In this document: one piece after another, positions 1-6,909 of the stretch
Numbering within the stretch: position 1 is the first letter of the stretch
Layout: each line of letters starts with the position of its first letter
Origin: Chromatiales bacterium
GTDB taxonomy: Bacteria; Pseudomonadota; Gammaproteobacteria; Steroidobacterales; GCA-2729495
Assembly (NCBI GenBank): GCA_002688175.1
Contig: NZCC01000023.1
Location: 1 to 64,000, forward strand
Direction of reading: 5' to 3'
DNA: 64,000 bases
Position numbers and translations under genes: made by a program
Notes under the pieces: generated by a model
Told to the model about the DNA's origin: nothing
Seen by the model: only the letters and a program-made list of their open reading frames with translations
Databases searched by the model: none

Positions 1-5
1 CACGT

Positions 6-30
6 TTAATTGGTGTCTGACACCAATTAA
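6..30. repeat. Type A palindrome (first copy)
   Basis: Core GGTGTCTGACACC at 12-24 with TTAATT/AATTAA flanks, a near-perfect 25-nt palindrome. It defines the type A repeat. As RNA or single-stranded DNA it would form a stem with a UCUGA loop. Confidence 0.9.
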
Positions 31-37
31 AAACCAG

Positions 38-77
38 GAAAAGGGGGCAGACCCCAAGGGGGTCTGACCCCTTTTCC
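38..77. repeat. Type C repeat, double hairpin
   Basis: Two G/C-rich arms with CAGACCCC and GGGGTCTG cores, flanked by GGAAAA and TTTTCC, form a long inverted repeat. It ends one base before the stop codon of the minus-strand glutathione S-transferase. The T-runs on both sides would also suit a bidirectional terminator. Confidence 0.85.
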
Positions 78-78
78 G

Positions 79-738
79 TCACTTCCTGAAATAGGCCATC
101 ATCGCCTCGAACGCCACCGCGTACTCGTCCAGCAACCCCCGGCAAACCTCATGGCCCTGCATCGCCTCCCACCAGCTTTGCAACCGGCCGCCCGCCTGCG
201 TCGGATCGGCAATGCTGTCAAAGGTATCGAATGCCAGCACCTTGAACATCACCATGTGCGGCCCCAGTGCGCAGTCGCCCAGAGTCGGTTCGGCGCCGAC
301 CGCAAACGGGCCGTCGCCCATGAAGTGTTCGAGGTAGGTCCAGACCGTTGCGCAGGCTTCGGCGTTCTTTGCCACGACAGCGTCGTCCCGTTTCTCGGGG
401 TTGACCTGCCGTGCCAGCTCGCTGGAGATCGGGGACATATACAGATCGACGATGCGCGAGATGGTTCTCGACTGCGCACGCCCAAAAGCGTCGGCCGGCA
501 AGCCCGGCGTGTCGGGATAGGTATCTTCCAGGTATTCGCAAATGGTTTCCGATTCCGGAATGCACTGGCCGTCGACATTCAGCGCCGGAATCTTGCCGAT
601 CGGGCTGAGCGCCTTGTATTCCGGGCTGCCGGACCACCCGCCCGGCACCTCGGCCGGCGGCAGGTCAATGCCTTTGAGCCGGGCAAATAAAATGACACGA
701 GCGACATAAGGAGAAGCAAGAGCGCCGTAAAGTTCCAT
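79..738 (-). CDS. Glutathione S-transferase family protein
   Basis: A 219-residue cytosolic GST-fold protein that probably conjugates or reduces electrophiles with glutathione. The N-terminal thioredoxin-like domain (about residues 1-80) carries the start MELYGALASPYVAR and the glutathione-site motif PESETICEYLE. The helical C-terminal domain follows (about 90-210). Length is normal for the family. It stands alone on the minus strand; its stop codon abuts a type C repeat, and an AAGG lies about 10 nt before the ATG. The fold is clear but the substrate is not. Confidence 0.88.
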   Translation of the reverse strand: MELYGALASPYVARVILFARLKGIDLPPAEVPGGWSGSPEYKALSPIGKIPALNVDGQCIPESETICEYLEDTYPDTPGLPADAFGRAQSRTISRIVDLYMSPISSELARQVNPEKRDDAVVAKNAEACATVWTYLEHFMGDGPFAVGAEPTLGDCALGPHMVMFKVLAFDTFDSIADPTQAGGRLQSWWEAMQGHEVCRGLLDEYAVAFEAMMAYFRK

Positions 739-786
739 GACAGTGAGCCTTCATTGAGTGTTTTGCTGAGTATACCTTCATGTTGA

Positions 787-999
787 GTAACTGACGGCGG
801 TGATGACATGAGCATCCCGCTCGAGATGGTCGAGCAGATGCGCGAGAAATTGACCAAGGCGAATGATCCGTCGGAGATTATTGTGTACGAAGGCGCCAAC
901 CACGGTTTCCAGACCGACTACCGGGCTGCGCTGTATCACAAGGAAGCGGCCGAGGATGGGTGGCGGCGGATGCTCGCTTGGTTTGAGCGCTACGTTTAA
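787..999 (+). pseudogene. Remnant of a dienelactone hydrolase (C-terminal part)
   Basis: The frame opens after a stop at 784-786 and encodes only the last third of a dienelactone hydrolase-type alpha/beta hydrolase. The Asp region (GGDDMSIPLEMV) and the catalytic His region (YEGANHGF) are recognisable, followed by the family's terminal helix ending in WFERYV. The Cys nucleophile domain is absent upstream, so the protein cannot be active as it stands. Compare the intact lipoprotein hydrolase at 28032-28901. Type C repeats begin three bases after the stop, so loss of the 5' part may be connected with rearrangement at repeats. Confidence 0.65.
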
Positions 1000-1001
1000 A
1001 T

Positions 1002-1109
1002 GGGGTCAGGCCCCAGGGGGGCCAGACCCTTGGATTTAACGGGGACAGGCCCCAGGGGGACCAGTCCCCTTATCACGGCCGGGGACTGACCCCCCTGGGG
1101 TCTGTCCCC
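1002..1109. repeat. Cluster of three type C repeats
   Basis: Three tandem composite copies lie at 1002-1029, 1041-1069 and 1081-1109. Each is a GGGG(T/A)C..CCCC arm facing a second arm across a short CAG or CTG spacer. Loop bases vary between copies while the G4/C4 stems are kept. Confidence 0.8.
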
Positions 1110-1127
1110 TTTTGCCTTTCCGGCATA

Positions 1128-1183
1128 ACGCACCCGATACAGCTTGATTCGCGACTTGAGGGCGGTGTTAGGATGTCGGCATG
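1128..1183 (+). promoter_or_regulatory. Toxin-antitoxin control region, copy 1
   Basis: A block of about 54 nt containing GCACCCGAT, TTGATT and GTGTTAGGATGTCGG leads directly to the ATG of the small antitoxin-like gene. A nearly identical block occurs at 9779-9839. AGGA at 1170-1173 would be the ribosome site and TTGATT a possible -35 element. Confidence 0.5.
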
Positions 1184-1342
1184 CCCAGAACAGCTGAAGA
1201 AATCTACCAGGATGCGCTCAAGCTCACCCCGGACGAAAGGGAGATTCTGGAAGTACTCCTGCGGTTGAGCCTGCCACTGCCTGATGACCCTCATGCAGAA
1301 CCGGGCAGGGCATCAAGCGGTAACGATAAGCCTTACTCATAG
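1181..1342 (+). CDS. Orphan antitoxin-like small protein (addiction-module family)
   Basis: A 53-codon reading frame with ATG at 1181 and TAG at 1340-1342. Its first 26 residues (for example EEIYQDALKLTPDEREIL) align with the N-terminus of the antitoxin encoded just downstream (ETIYAEALALQKNEREAL). The two then diverge, and the C-terminal toxin-binding half is replaced by a Pro/Ser-rich tail. AGGA precedes the start by seven bases. It may be a truncated duplicate of the adjacent antitoxin, either silent or acting as a partial antitoxin. No toxin partner of its own is present. Confidence 0.55.
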   Translation: MPRTAEEIYQDALKLTPDEREILEVLLRLSLPLPDDPHAEPGRASSGNDKPYS

Positions 1343-1353
1343 CGGTTGAATGT

Positions 1354-1587
1354 GTGACTGATAAGGCCGAAACCATCTATGCCGAAGCGCTCGCGCTACA
1401 GAAAAATGAGCGCGAGGCACTTGTGCGGTTGCTTGCCCCGCACGGCGAAGGCTGGACAGATCCCGAGATCGAAAAGGCGTGGCTGGCAGAGGTTGAGCGA
1501 CGTGAAAAGGAATACGCTGAAGGCAGAATGGAGCTGATTCCGGCAGAAGAGGTCTTCCGGGAGCTCCGAAAAATAGTGGCCGAATGA
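1354..1587 (+). CDS. Addiction-module antitoxin (ParD/RelB-like, short helical)
   Basis: A 77-residue acidic helical protein with a GTG start. It carries the addiction-module pattern AETIYAEALALQKNERE followed by WTDPEIEKAW and a Glu-rich helix ending VFRELRKIV. Such proteins bind and neutralise a ParE/RelE-fold toxin through the C-terminal helix and usually repress their own operon. Its stop overlaps the toxin ATG by four bases, so translation is probably coupled. No strong ribosome site is visible before the GTG, so transcription and translation may begin at the orphan antitoxin upstream. Confidence 0.72.
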   Translation: MTDKAETIYAEALALQKNEREALVRLLAPHGEGWTDPEIEKAWLAEVERREKEYAEGRMELIPAEEVFRELRKIVAE

Positions 1588-1919
1588 AGCTAAGCTTCTC
1601 AAGCCTGGCGTCCTGGGATGTGCAATCGATCGCTCGTTCTTACACTCGGCTCCACCGCAGTCTGGGTGTCGACTTCATTAACGAGTTATACCGTACGGTC
1701 TCTCTTTTGCCGACTAATCCGGAGCTGGCTCCTCGTGTTTTTCGATCTTATCGGCGCCTGACTCTGCGCCGATTTCCTTTTTACGTCATCTACCGGGTCG
1801 ATCGTGAAGCAAAACAACTTCGCATCGTCGCGGTTTATCATCAGAAGCGACGTCCGGAAACCTGGCGCAGACGCGTTGAGGAATCGGCCCCTGCTGATGC
1901 TATCCCGCACGCTGCCTGA
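1584..1919 (+). CDS. ParE/RelE-superfamily toxin
   Basis: A 111-residue basic protein of the ParE/RelE fold. Typical features are the N-terminal FSSLASWDVQSIARSYTRL helix, the central ELAPRVFRSYRRLTLRRFPFYVIYRVD strands and the terminal HQKRRPETWRRR basic segment. Toxins of this fold poison gyrase or cleave mRNA on the ribosome; sequence alone does not tell which. It overlaps the preceding antitoxin (ATGA) and is complete. The next gene downstream is convergent and unrelated. Confidence 0.75.
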   Translation: MKLSFSSLASWDVQSIARSYTRLHRSLGVDFINELYRTVSLLPTNPELAPRVFRSYRRLTLRRFPFYVIYRVDREAKQLRIVAVYHQKRRPETWRRRVEESAPADAIPHAA

Positions 1920-1931
1920 AAAGGCACCTTT

Positions 1932-2780
1932 TTAATGGTTGTGGCCGCCCCGTGTCGTCCACTCAACGAGATTCGGCTTCTCTTTATATAGCATCGACGC
2001 CGCTCTCCGCGCGTTTTCGTCCGGCGTGGTCCACGGGTTGTAGTGGAAGTAGTTATAGAGCTCGCCGTCGATCCGGGCCAGCGCGATGCAGCCGTGTTTT
2101 GACCAGAAGCATCCGTGGTTGATGTAGGCGGGCCGCCAGAAGTAGCCGCCGGTCGGCAACTCGCCGAATTGCATCATCGAGCAGTCGCCGTGTATGTGAT
2201 AGGCCTCTTCGGCGCAGTCGTGATAGGAAATATTGTCCTGCATGAACTCCGGGATCGCGGCGTATAAAAAGGTGTTGGCCTTGGACGCCGGGTTCATGCG
2301 TAGCGACTTGACGGCGAAGCCGCTGGCGACGCCGGGGTTGCGCCGCGCTGTGCCGAGCCAGGGCGCATCGAGATAGGCATTTGTCGATACAAAGGCTTCA
2401 TGTAGCGCCAGCTCGTGATGCTGATCGGATTCGACGTGGCTCGGCGGCCCGTCGTTATAGAACACCAGCGCCTCGAAACCATCGGCCGAGTGCATCGCAC
2501 CCATCGAGATACCCGCCGGGATGAAGAAGTACTGGCCGCGGCCATACGTGTGTTCGCCGACTTGCACGCGCCCCTCGAGGACGAATAGTTCTGCGTCGGA
2601 ATAGCTCATGCCGGGCGGCCGGCTGTAACCTGCATCGAAGCGCATCTTCAGGCTGCAGGCGCCGGTGTCTTCGTCCAGGCTCAGCACCTTGTAATGCGCG
2701 CCTTGAGGGAAGTCGCGCAGCGTGAAGGGCTGGTAATCGTCGTTGAGTTCGACGTAGGGCTCGATGTGCGGGCGGGCCAT
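1932..2780 (-). CDS. Two-domain cupin protein
   Basis: A 282-residue cytosolic protein with two cupin-like halves. The first contains RPPGMSYSDAELFVLEGRVQVGEHTYGRGQ-type strands; the second contains HDCAEEAYHIHGDCSMMQFG with several candidate metal-binding His residues. It has no signal peptide. Its ATG overlaps the stop of the upstream 87-residue gene (ATGA), so the three genes 3517-1932 probably form one operon with an NTF2-like protein first. Cupins of this kind include oxygenases, isomerases and sugar-binding proteins, and I cannot choose among them. Confidence 0.6.
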   Translation of the reverse strand: MARPHIEPYVELNDDYQPFTLRDFPQGAHYKVLSLDEDTGACSLKMRFDAGYSRPPGMSYSDAELFVLEGRVQVGEHTYGRGQYFFIPAGISMGAMHSADGFEALVFYNDGPPSHVESDQHHELALHEAFVSTNAYLDAPWLGTARRNPGVASGFAVKSLRMNPASKANTFLYAAIPEFMQDNISYHDCAEEAYHIHGDCSMMQFGELPTGGYFWRPAYINHGCFWSKHGCIALARIDGELYNYFHYNPWTTPDENARRAASMLYKEKPNLVEWTTRGGHNH

Positions 2781-3043
2781 CAGAACGTGACCTTGAAGGG
2801 GCGGTCGGGTTTCTCGGGGAGCTCATCCTTGTCGATGATCTGCCGTTCATCGCAGTTGGTGTTGAAGCCGCGTGTCTGGATGCGCTCGAAGAAACCGTCG
2901 ATCCAGGCGTCGCGTTCGGGGGTGAGGGCCTCCATCTCGGCCACGATCGCAGCGTGCCGTTCGCGCTGCGCGGCCGCGTTCCTGGCGATCCAGTCCTTTT
3001 CTTCTTCGGTCAGTGGCGGCGCTTCGGTCTGCACGCGTTTCAT
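2780..3043 (-). CDS. Small helical protein of unknown function
   Basis: An 87-residue, charged, mostly helical protein with no recognised domain. The N-terminal half is Glu/Arg-rich (LTEEEKDWIARNAAAQRER) and has coiled-coil character, and the C-terminal tail is basic and Pro-containing. It lies between an NTF2-like gene (12 bp upstream) and the two-domain cupin (4-bp overlap). Tight packing and translational coupling argue that it is real and acts with them, perhaps as a subunit of a small catabolic enzyme. No function is claimed. Confidence 0.55.
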   Translation of the reverse strand: MKRVQTEAPPLTEEEKDWIARNAAAQRERHAAIVAEMEALTPERDAWIDGFFERIQTRGFNTNCDERQIIDKDELPEKPDRPFKVTF

Positions 3044-3055
3044 GGCTGGTTCTCC

Positions 3056-3517
3056 TTATCCCCGCGGGTAACCGGTTGGCCCGACCTGATTGCCATAGGG
3101 GCTGGCGGACCCGGGGTTCGCGTAGTAGATGATCATGTCGCGGATCTTCGCCCCGTCGAACTCGAAAAAATTGCAGTTCAGCAGGGTTTGTTCTCCCGCA
3201 TCGGCGTAGCGCCCGTCGGCTTTGGGCGTCAGGCGCACGGTGAACCGGCTCGCGGCGCGCGCGTCAGCCGTGTCGACGACGTGCCAGAAGTCGCCGAACC
3301 AGGCTTCGTAGTTGCCGCACAGGTGCCGGTAAAAATCCTCGAGCGGATCCGCGTCAGCCGTCGATTGCACGGCGAACCGACGCACCGCCTGGTCACCGTG
3401 CCGGATTGCCACGCGGGCGTCCTCGGTGAAGCAGGCCATCGTCGCATCGAGATCGCCGGCGCTGACGCTGCCGAAATAGTCATGCTCGATGAACGCGATG
3501 CAGGAGTCCCGATCCAT
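3056..3517 (-). CDS. NTF2/SnoaL-like protein
   Basis: A 153-residue single-domain alpha+beta protein. The pattern CIAFIEHDYFGSVSAGDLDATMACF, then ARVAIRHGDQAV and a terminal strand NCNFFEFDGAKIRDMIIYY, matches the nuclear-transport-factor-2/SnoaL cone fold. That fold serves isomerases, dehydratases and ring-hydroxylase small subunits. It is the first gene of the three-gene minus-strand unit ending at 1932. The adjacent cupin suggests a ring-modifying or catabolic step, but the substrate cannot be inferred. Confidence 0.65.
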   Translation of the reverse strand: MDRDSCIAFIEHDYFGSVSAGDLDATMACFTEDARVAIRHGDQAVRRFAVQSTADADPLEDFYRHLCGNYEAWFGDFWHVVDTADARAASRFTVRLTPKADGRYADAGEQTLLNCNFFEFDGAKIRDMIIYYANPGSASPYGNQVGPTGYPRG

Positions 3518-3609
3518 TGCGGGATAGCAGAATCCATCGTGGACGGGAAGTCAAGTCAGGGAATAAATAGGGTCAGAGTAAAAATCGGATGACGATCATC
3601 GTGCAGGTG

Positions 3610-3685
3610 AAAAAGGTGCCGGGTTTATTTGTTGCCAAGGTCTGACCACGGTCGCGCTGACCGGAAAATAAACCCGGCACCTTTT
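3610..3685. repeat. Type B inverted pair
   Basis: AGGTGCCGGGTTTATTT (plus strand) faces its complement AAATAAACCCGGCACCT across about 35 nt, giving a hairpin with 20-nt arms. It lies between divergent genes, about 50 nt upstream of the EF-hand-repeat gene. Confidence 0.9.
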
Positions 3686-3737
3686 CATATTTGCTAAGCT
3701 TATTACTTAAAGCTTGGAGTCTAAGGAGTTGCGAGCA

Positions 3738-4301
3738 GTGTCAGATCAGCAACCGTTAATCAGTAGCCAGAACGTCAAGTTTTTCCTGGCAGGCGTCGTT
3801 GTCGCAGCGATTGCTCTGTTTCTCCTCTATCGGTTCCCGGGATCGAGCGAGGGCTTCGACCACAACGGCGACGGCAACCTGGATGAGATTCACACCCGGC
3901 AGGGAGATCTGATCAGCAAGATCGAGCACGATCGCAACGGCGACGGGAATATCGATCTGCTGTGGAATTACGGTTTTGATGGCGTTCTCGAGTCCATGAA
4001 GGCTGATAACGACTTTGACGGGACATTCGAGCAGACCGTGCAATACGAGCGTGGCATACCGGCGGTCGGAAGGATCGATTCAAGCGCAGACGGCACCCGG
4101 GATGTTCACAACAATTATCAGAACGGCGTGCTGACCAGTTCTGAATTGTACGACCCGTTCACGAACCTCAGGAAAAAGGTCATTTACTTCGATGCATTCG
4201 GAAAGGTTGTCGAGTCTGAGTTTGATTCAACCGGTGACGGCCGGCTGGATCAGAAAACAGAATACGATTCTTTCGGAGACCCGCACTTGAGCGAAAAATA
4301 A
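3738..4301 (+). CDS. Membrane-anchored protein with calcium-binding (EF-hand/TSP3-like) repeats
   Basis: About 187 residues. I choose the GTG at 3738 because AAGGAG at 3723-3728 sits nine bases before it; an in-frame TTG lies at 3714. One N-terminal membrane segment (VKFFLAGVVVAAIALFLLY) is followed by an extracytoplasmic domain with five acidic loops of the DxNxDGxxD kind (DHNGDGNLDEI, DRNGDGNIDLL, DNDFDGTFEQT, DSSADGTRDVH, DSTGDGRLDQK). These resemble dockerin or thrombospondin type 3 calcium loops. It is a single gene with no close partner; role unknown, perhaps envelope or adhesion. Confidence 0.65.
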   Translation: MSDQQPLISSQNVKFFLAGVVVAAIALFLLYRFPGSSEGFDHNGDGNLDEIHTRQGDLISKIEHDRNGDGNIDLLWNYGFDGVLESMKADNDFDGTFEQTVQYERGIPAVGRIDSSADGTRDVHNNYQNGVLTSSELYDPFTNLRKKVIYFDAFGKVVESEFDSTGDGRLDQKTEYDSFGDPHLSEK

Positions 4302-4584
4302 GGCTCTGACCCCGGATATCCTGCCAGATATCCTGAAACTGCATTGCCCGTGTTACCAGGCCCGACAAACACATAGTTCACCGGGCATTGTCCGCTTCAG
4401 ATCTTTCCACGACTGCTGTGCAGCCGTGGAAAGATAGCGTCTTTAAAATTGGTGTCTGACCCCAGATATCCTGAAACTGCATTGCCTGTGTTACCTAGCC
4501 CGGCAAACCAGTGGTTCACCGGGCATAAATTCCGCTTCAGATCTTTCCACGACTGCTGTGCAGCCGTGGAAAGATAGCGTCATT
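4302..4584. repeat. Tandem duplication of about 140 bp with conserved hairpin
   Basis: Two imperfect direct copies (about 4303-4442 and 4451-4582) each begin with a type C or A/C hybrid half (CTCTGACCCC; GGTGTCTGACCCC) and end with the same hairpin. The hairpin arms are ATCTTTCCACG and CGTGGAAAGAT (4401-4434, 4541-4574). It fills the gap between two convergent genes and may serve as a double terminator, although no T-run follows. Confidence 0.8.
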
Positions 4585-5897
4585 TAAAAACGCTTTGCCA
4601 TGAAATAGCCTGCCGCGCCGGTCGCGATAATCCCGACACTGAACAGGATCTCGACGGGTCGTTCGATGACCAGGTACACGAGCGTCCAACCCGTGACGCC
4701 GATAAAGATGATCGGCGGGAGCGGATACCAGGGCACCTTGAAGACCGGTCGCGCGGCGGCAACGTGACCGGTCTCGTGATGGGACTGGCGCCGGCGCAGC
4801 ACGATCAGGCCGATGACGGCAAACAAGGTATTTAAAGCCATCGTGGCGCCGGCAAATATCAGGATGCTTTCAAACGAGGCGCTCCACATGAAGACGAGTG
4901 CGATCATGCCCTGGATCAGGATGGCCCTGGCCGGGATGTCGTGATTGTTGACGCGGCTCAGGTAGCGAAAGATCGAGTAATCCTCACCGATGACCTGCAG
5001 CACGCGGGGTGCGGCGACGATCATGGCGCTGACGGTCGACACCAGCAACAGCGCGACCGTTACCCCGATGATCGTGGCGCCGAGATCGCCGAACGCATAG
5101 CCGGCGGCGATGGTGCCGACTTCCAGTTGTCCGGTCAGCGCGTCGACCGGCGCGACCAGCAGAAACACGCTGTTCAGTAATACATATAACAGCATGACGA
5201 TACCGGTGCCCACCGCGAGCACGGGCGGCAGGATTCGGGCCGGGTTGTCGATCTCGTCGATCAGGTAGGTTGCCGCGTTCCAGCCGCTGTAGGCGTAGCC
5301 GACATAAATCAGTGCGACCGCAAAGGTGCCGCTGGCAAACGCCCCGATGTCGGTCGAATCCGGCACGAAGCGTATCGGCTGAAACGCATCGACTACGACC
5401 AGCGCCGTGACCGAGAACACGACGATGACGCAGATCTTGGCCAGCGTAAAAATATTTTGCAGGCCTGCGCTGTAGCGGTGGCTGGTCGCATGCACCAGTG
5501 CCAGGATCACGACCAGTGCCGTGGCCAGTAACAGGGGTGGCAGAACCGGAAACACCGAAGACAGATAGGTGCCGAACGTAATCGCCGCCAGCGCCGTCGG
5601 TGCGGCAAAACCCACGGTGGCCGATATCCAGCCGCTTATGAATCCGGCCAGCGGATGGTAAATCCGGCCGAGAAAATTATATTCCCCGCCGGAGCGCGGC
5701 AGGCGGGCGCCCAGCTCTGCATAGCACAGGGCACCACAAACAGCCACGAGTCCGCCCAGCACCCACAGGCAAAGAATCACGAAGCCCGATTGAATGTCGA
5801 CCAGCTGATAGCCGAGCGTGGCAAACACACCGGTGCCGATCATATTGGCAATGACGATCGCCGCCACCGAGAAGAGACTGAATTTTTCGGTTGCCAT
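4584..5897 (-). CDS. APC-family amino acid permease
   Basis: A 437-residue inner-membrane protein with about 12 hydrophobic segments. The N-terminal VAAIVIANMIGTGVFATLGYQL is the helix-1 substrate-binding signature of the amino acid/polyamine/organocation family (GxG motif). ALCYAELGARLPRSGGEYNFL is the conserved helix 2/3 region. It likely imports an amino acid or related cation by proton symport. The region before the ATG has no clear Shine-Dalgarno and runs within six bases into a conserved repeat flank and type A palindrome, so the native leader may have been altered. Confidence 0.88.
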   Translation of the reverse strand: MATEKFSLFSVAAIVIANMIGTGVFATLGYQLVDIQSGFVILCLWVLGGLVAVCGALCYAELGARLPRSGGEYNFLGRIYHPLAGFISGWISATVGFAAPTALAAITFGTYLSSVFPVLPPLLLATALVVILALVHATSHRYSAGLQNIFTLAKICVIVVFSVTALVVVDAFQPIRFVPDSTDIGAFASGTFAVALIYVGYAYSGWNAATYLIDEIDNPARILPPVLAVGTGIVMLLYVLLNSVFLLVAPVDALTGQLEVGTIAAGYAFGDLGATIIGVTVALLLVSTVSAMIVAAPRVLQVIGEDYSIFRYLSRVNNHDIPARAILIQGMIALVFMWSASFESILIFAGATMALNTLFAVIGLIVLRRRQSHHETGHVAAARPVFKVPWYPLPPIIFIGVTGWTLVYLVIERPVEILFSVGIIATGAAGYFMAKRF

Positions 5898-5902
5898 CCG
5901 CA

Positions 5903-6000
5903 GCTACGTTTAAATGGTGTCAGACACCAATTTCAACACAAAGCATTCTAAAAAGGTGCCGGGTTTATTTTTCGCACCCGTTTAAATGGGGTCAGACCCC
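5903..6000. repeat. Repeat cluster: type A, B and C in succession
   Basis: Type A at 5916-5928 (preceded by ACGTTTAAAT), type B at 5950-5972 and type C at 5988-6000 (again preceded by CGTTTAAAT). All three types fall within 100 bp in the divergent gap between the permease and the HigBA-type module. The shared CGTTTAAATGG flank suggests the unit extends beyond the 13-nt core. Confidence 0.9.
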
Positions 6001-6019
6001 TGAGGCCGCACCAATTAGT

Positions 6020-6216
6020 AATTCCTGACAATCTCCACAGTTTTGCGCATGTCCGGTTACGCCTGAATCGCGCAACCTCGACTTCTGCCTGTTTGCGTTA
6101 AAAGCAAATCCCTCGCTTTTACGGTGTGGCTGATGGCCCTGACAGCAGGTCGTAAATATACCAAAATTAGTCTAATAGCAGGTTGACAGATATACTAAAT
6201 AAAGGATATTTTTTGC
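6020..6216 (+). promoter_or_regulatory. Control region of the first HigBA-type module
   Basis: 6020-6069 resembles the block before the second HigBA-type module (18589-18637): both contain AATTCCTGA and ACGCCTGAAT with similar spacing. Nearer the gene are a small palindrome ATTAGTCTAAT (6166-6176), TTGACA (6183-6188), and AAAGGAT as ribosome site nine bases before the ATG. The palindrome is a candidate operator half. Confidence 0.45.
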
Positions 6217-6540
6217 ATGGATGAGGTGCTGCGGGATGTAATCTGGTTGGGAGATTCTCTGGAGGTCTTGCGGAATTTCCCTACGGGTATCAAAGTGGTT
6301 TTGGGCAGCGAAATATTTCGCTTGCAGGTTGGGGTGGTGCCACGGAATTTTGAATCAATGGCGACGGTGGGGCGTGGTGTGCGTGAACTGCGGGCCAGAG
6401 ATCGGTCGGGACAATATCGAGCAATCTACGTGATCCGTAAACGGGAAGGCATTTTTGTTCTGCACACTTTCCAAAAGAAATCGAGGAAAACCTCAAAACG
6501 GGATATTGAGATCGCGCGAAAGAGATTCAGGGAAATCTAG
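6217..6540 (+). CDS. HigB-type toxin (phage Gp49-like family)
   Basis: A 107-residue basic protein of the Gp49-like branch of the RelE superfamily. Signature elements are VIWLGDSLEVLRNFP at the N-terminus, VRELRARDRSGQYRAIYVI in the middle and the terminal LHTFQKKSRKTSKRDIEIARKRF. Members cleave mRNA at the ribosome and are usually encoded before their antitoxin, as here. The XRE antitoxin starts 49 bp downstream. A good ribosome site (AAAGGAT) precedes the ATG. Autoregulation through the antitoxin is expected from family behaviour. Confidence 0.82.
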   Translation: MDEVLRDVIWLGDSLEVLRNFPTGIKVVLGSEIFRLQVGVVPRNFESMATVGRGVRELRARDRSGQYRAIYVIRKREGIFVLHTFQKKSRKTSKRDIEIARKRFREI

Positions 6541-6589
6541 CAGCGGTACCTCTGCATATTGATGCGACACGCTCACGAGGAAGGATGCA

Positions 6590-6886
6590 ATGGGTAAAAG
6601 GCACGTTACAAAAGGAAATGTATTCGCTGATCTGGGATTCTCCCGGGAGGAAGCGGATGTGCTTGCAATGCGTGTGCAAATTGCTCTTGAAATCGAGAAA
6701 TACGTGCGTAGAAAAAAGCTGACTCAGCAGGCAGCAGCAGAGTTCTTTAGCACCACACAACCGAAAATGAGCAAAATAATGAAAGGGAAAATCAACGAAT
6801 TTAGTATTGATTACCTGGCCAGAATGGTTGGGAAAACCGGCAAGAGGCCGCGGATTTCATTCTATCGGGGGCGAGCTGGGGTATGA
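6590..6886 (+). CDS. HigA-type antitoxin (XRE family)
   Basis: A 98-residue protein with a helix-turn-helix near residues 40-75 (KKLTQQAAAEFFSTTQPKMSKIMKG), preceded by the FADLGFSREEADVLAMRVQIAL element typical of the antitoxin partners of Gp49-like toxins. It should neutralise the upstream toxin and repress the operon. A strong AGGAAGGA lies seven bases before the ATG. Downstream, a 16-bp palindrome separates it from a convergent molybdoenzyme gene. Confidence 0.82.
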   Translation: MGKRHVTKGNVFADLGFSREEADVLAMRVQIALEIEKYVRRKKLTQQAAAEFFSTTQPKMSKIMKGKINEFSIDYLARMVGKTGKRPRISFYRGRAGV

Positions 6887-6891
6887 CAGAA

Positions 6892-6907
6892 GGGGTTTTA
6901 AAACCCC
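6892..6907. repeat. Perfect 16-bp palindrome
   Basis: GGGGTTTTAAAACCCC lies in the 23-bp gap between two convergent stop codons. It could end transcription weakly from both sides or be a single binding site. It is not one of the A/B/C repeats. Confidence 0.7.
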
Positions 6908-6909
6908 AT

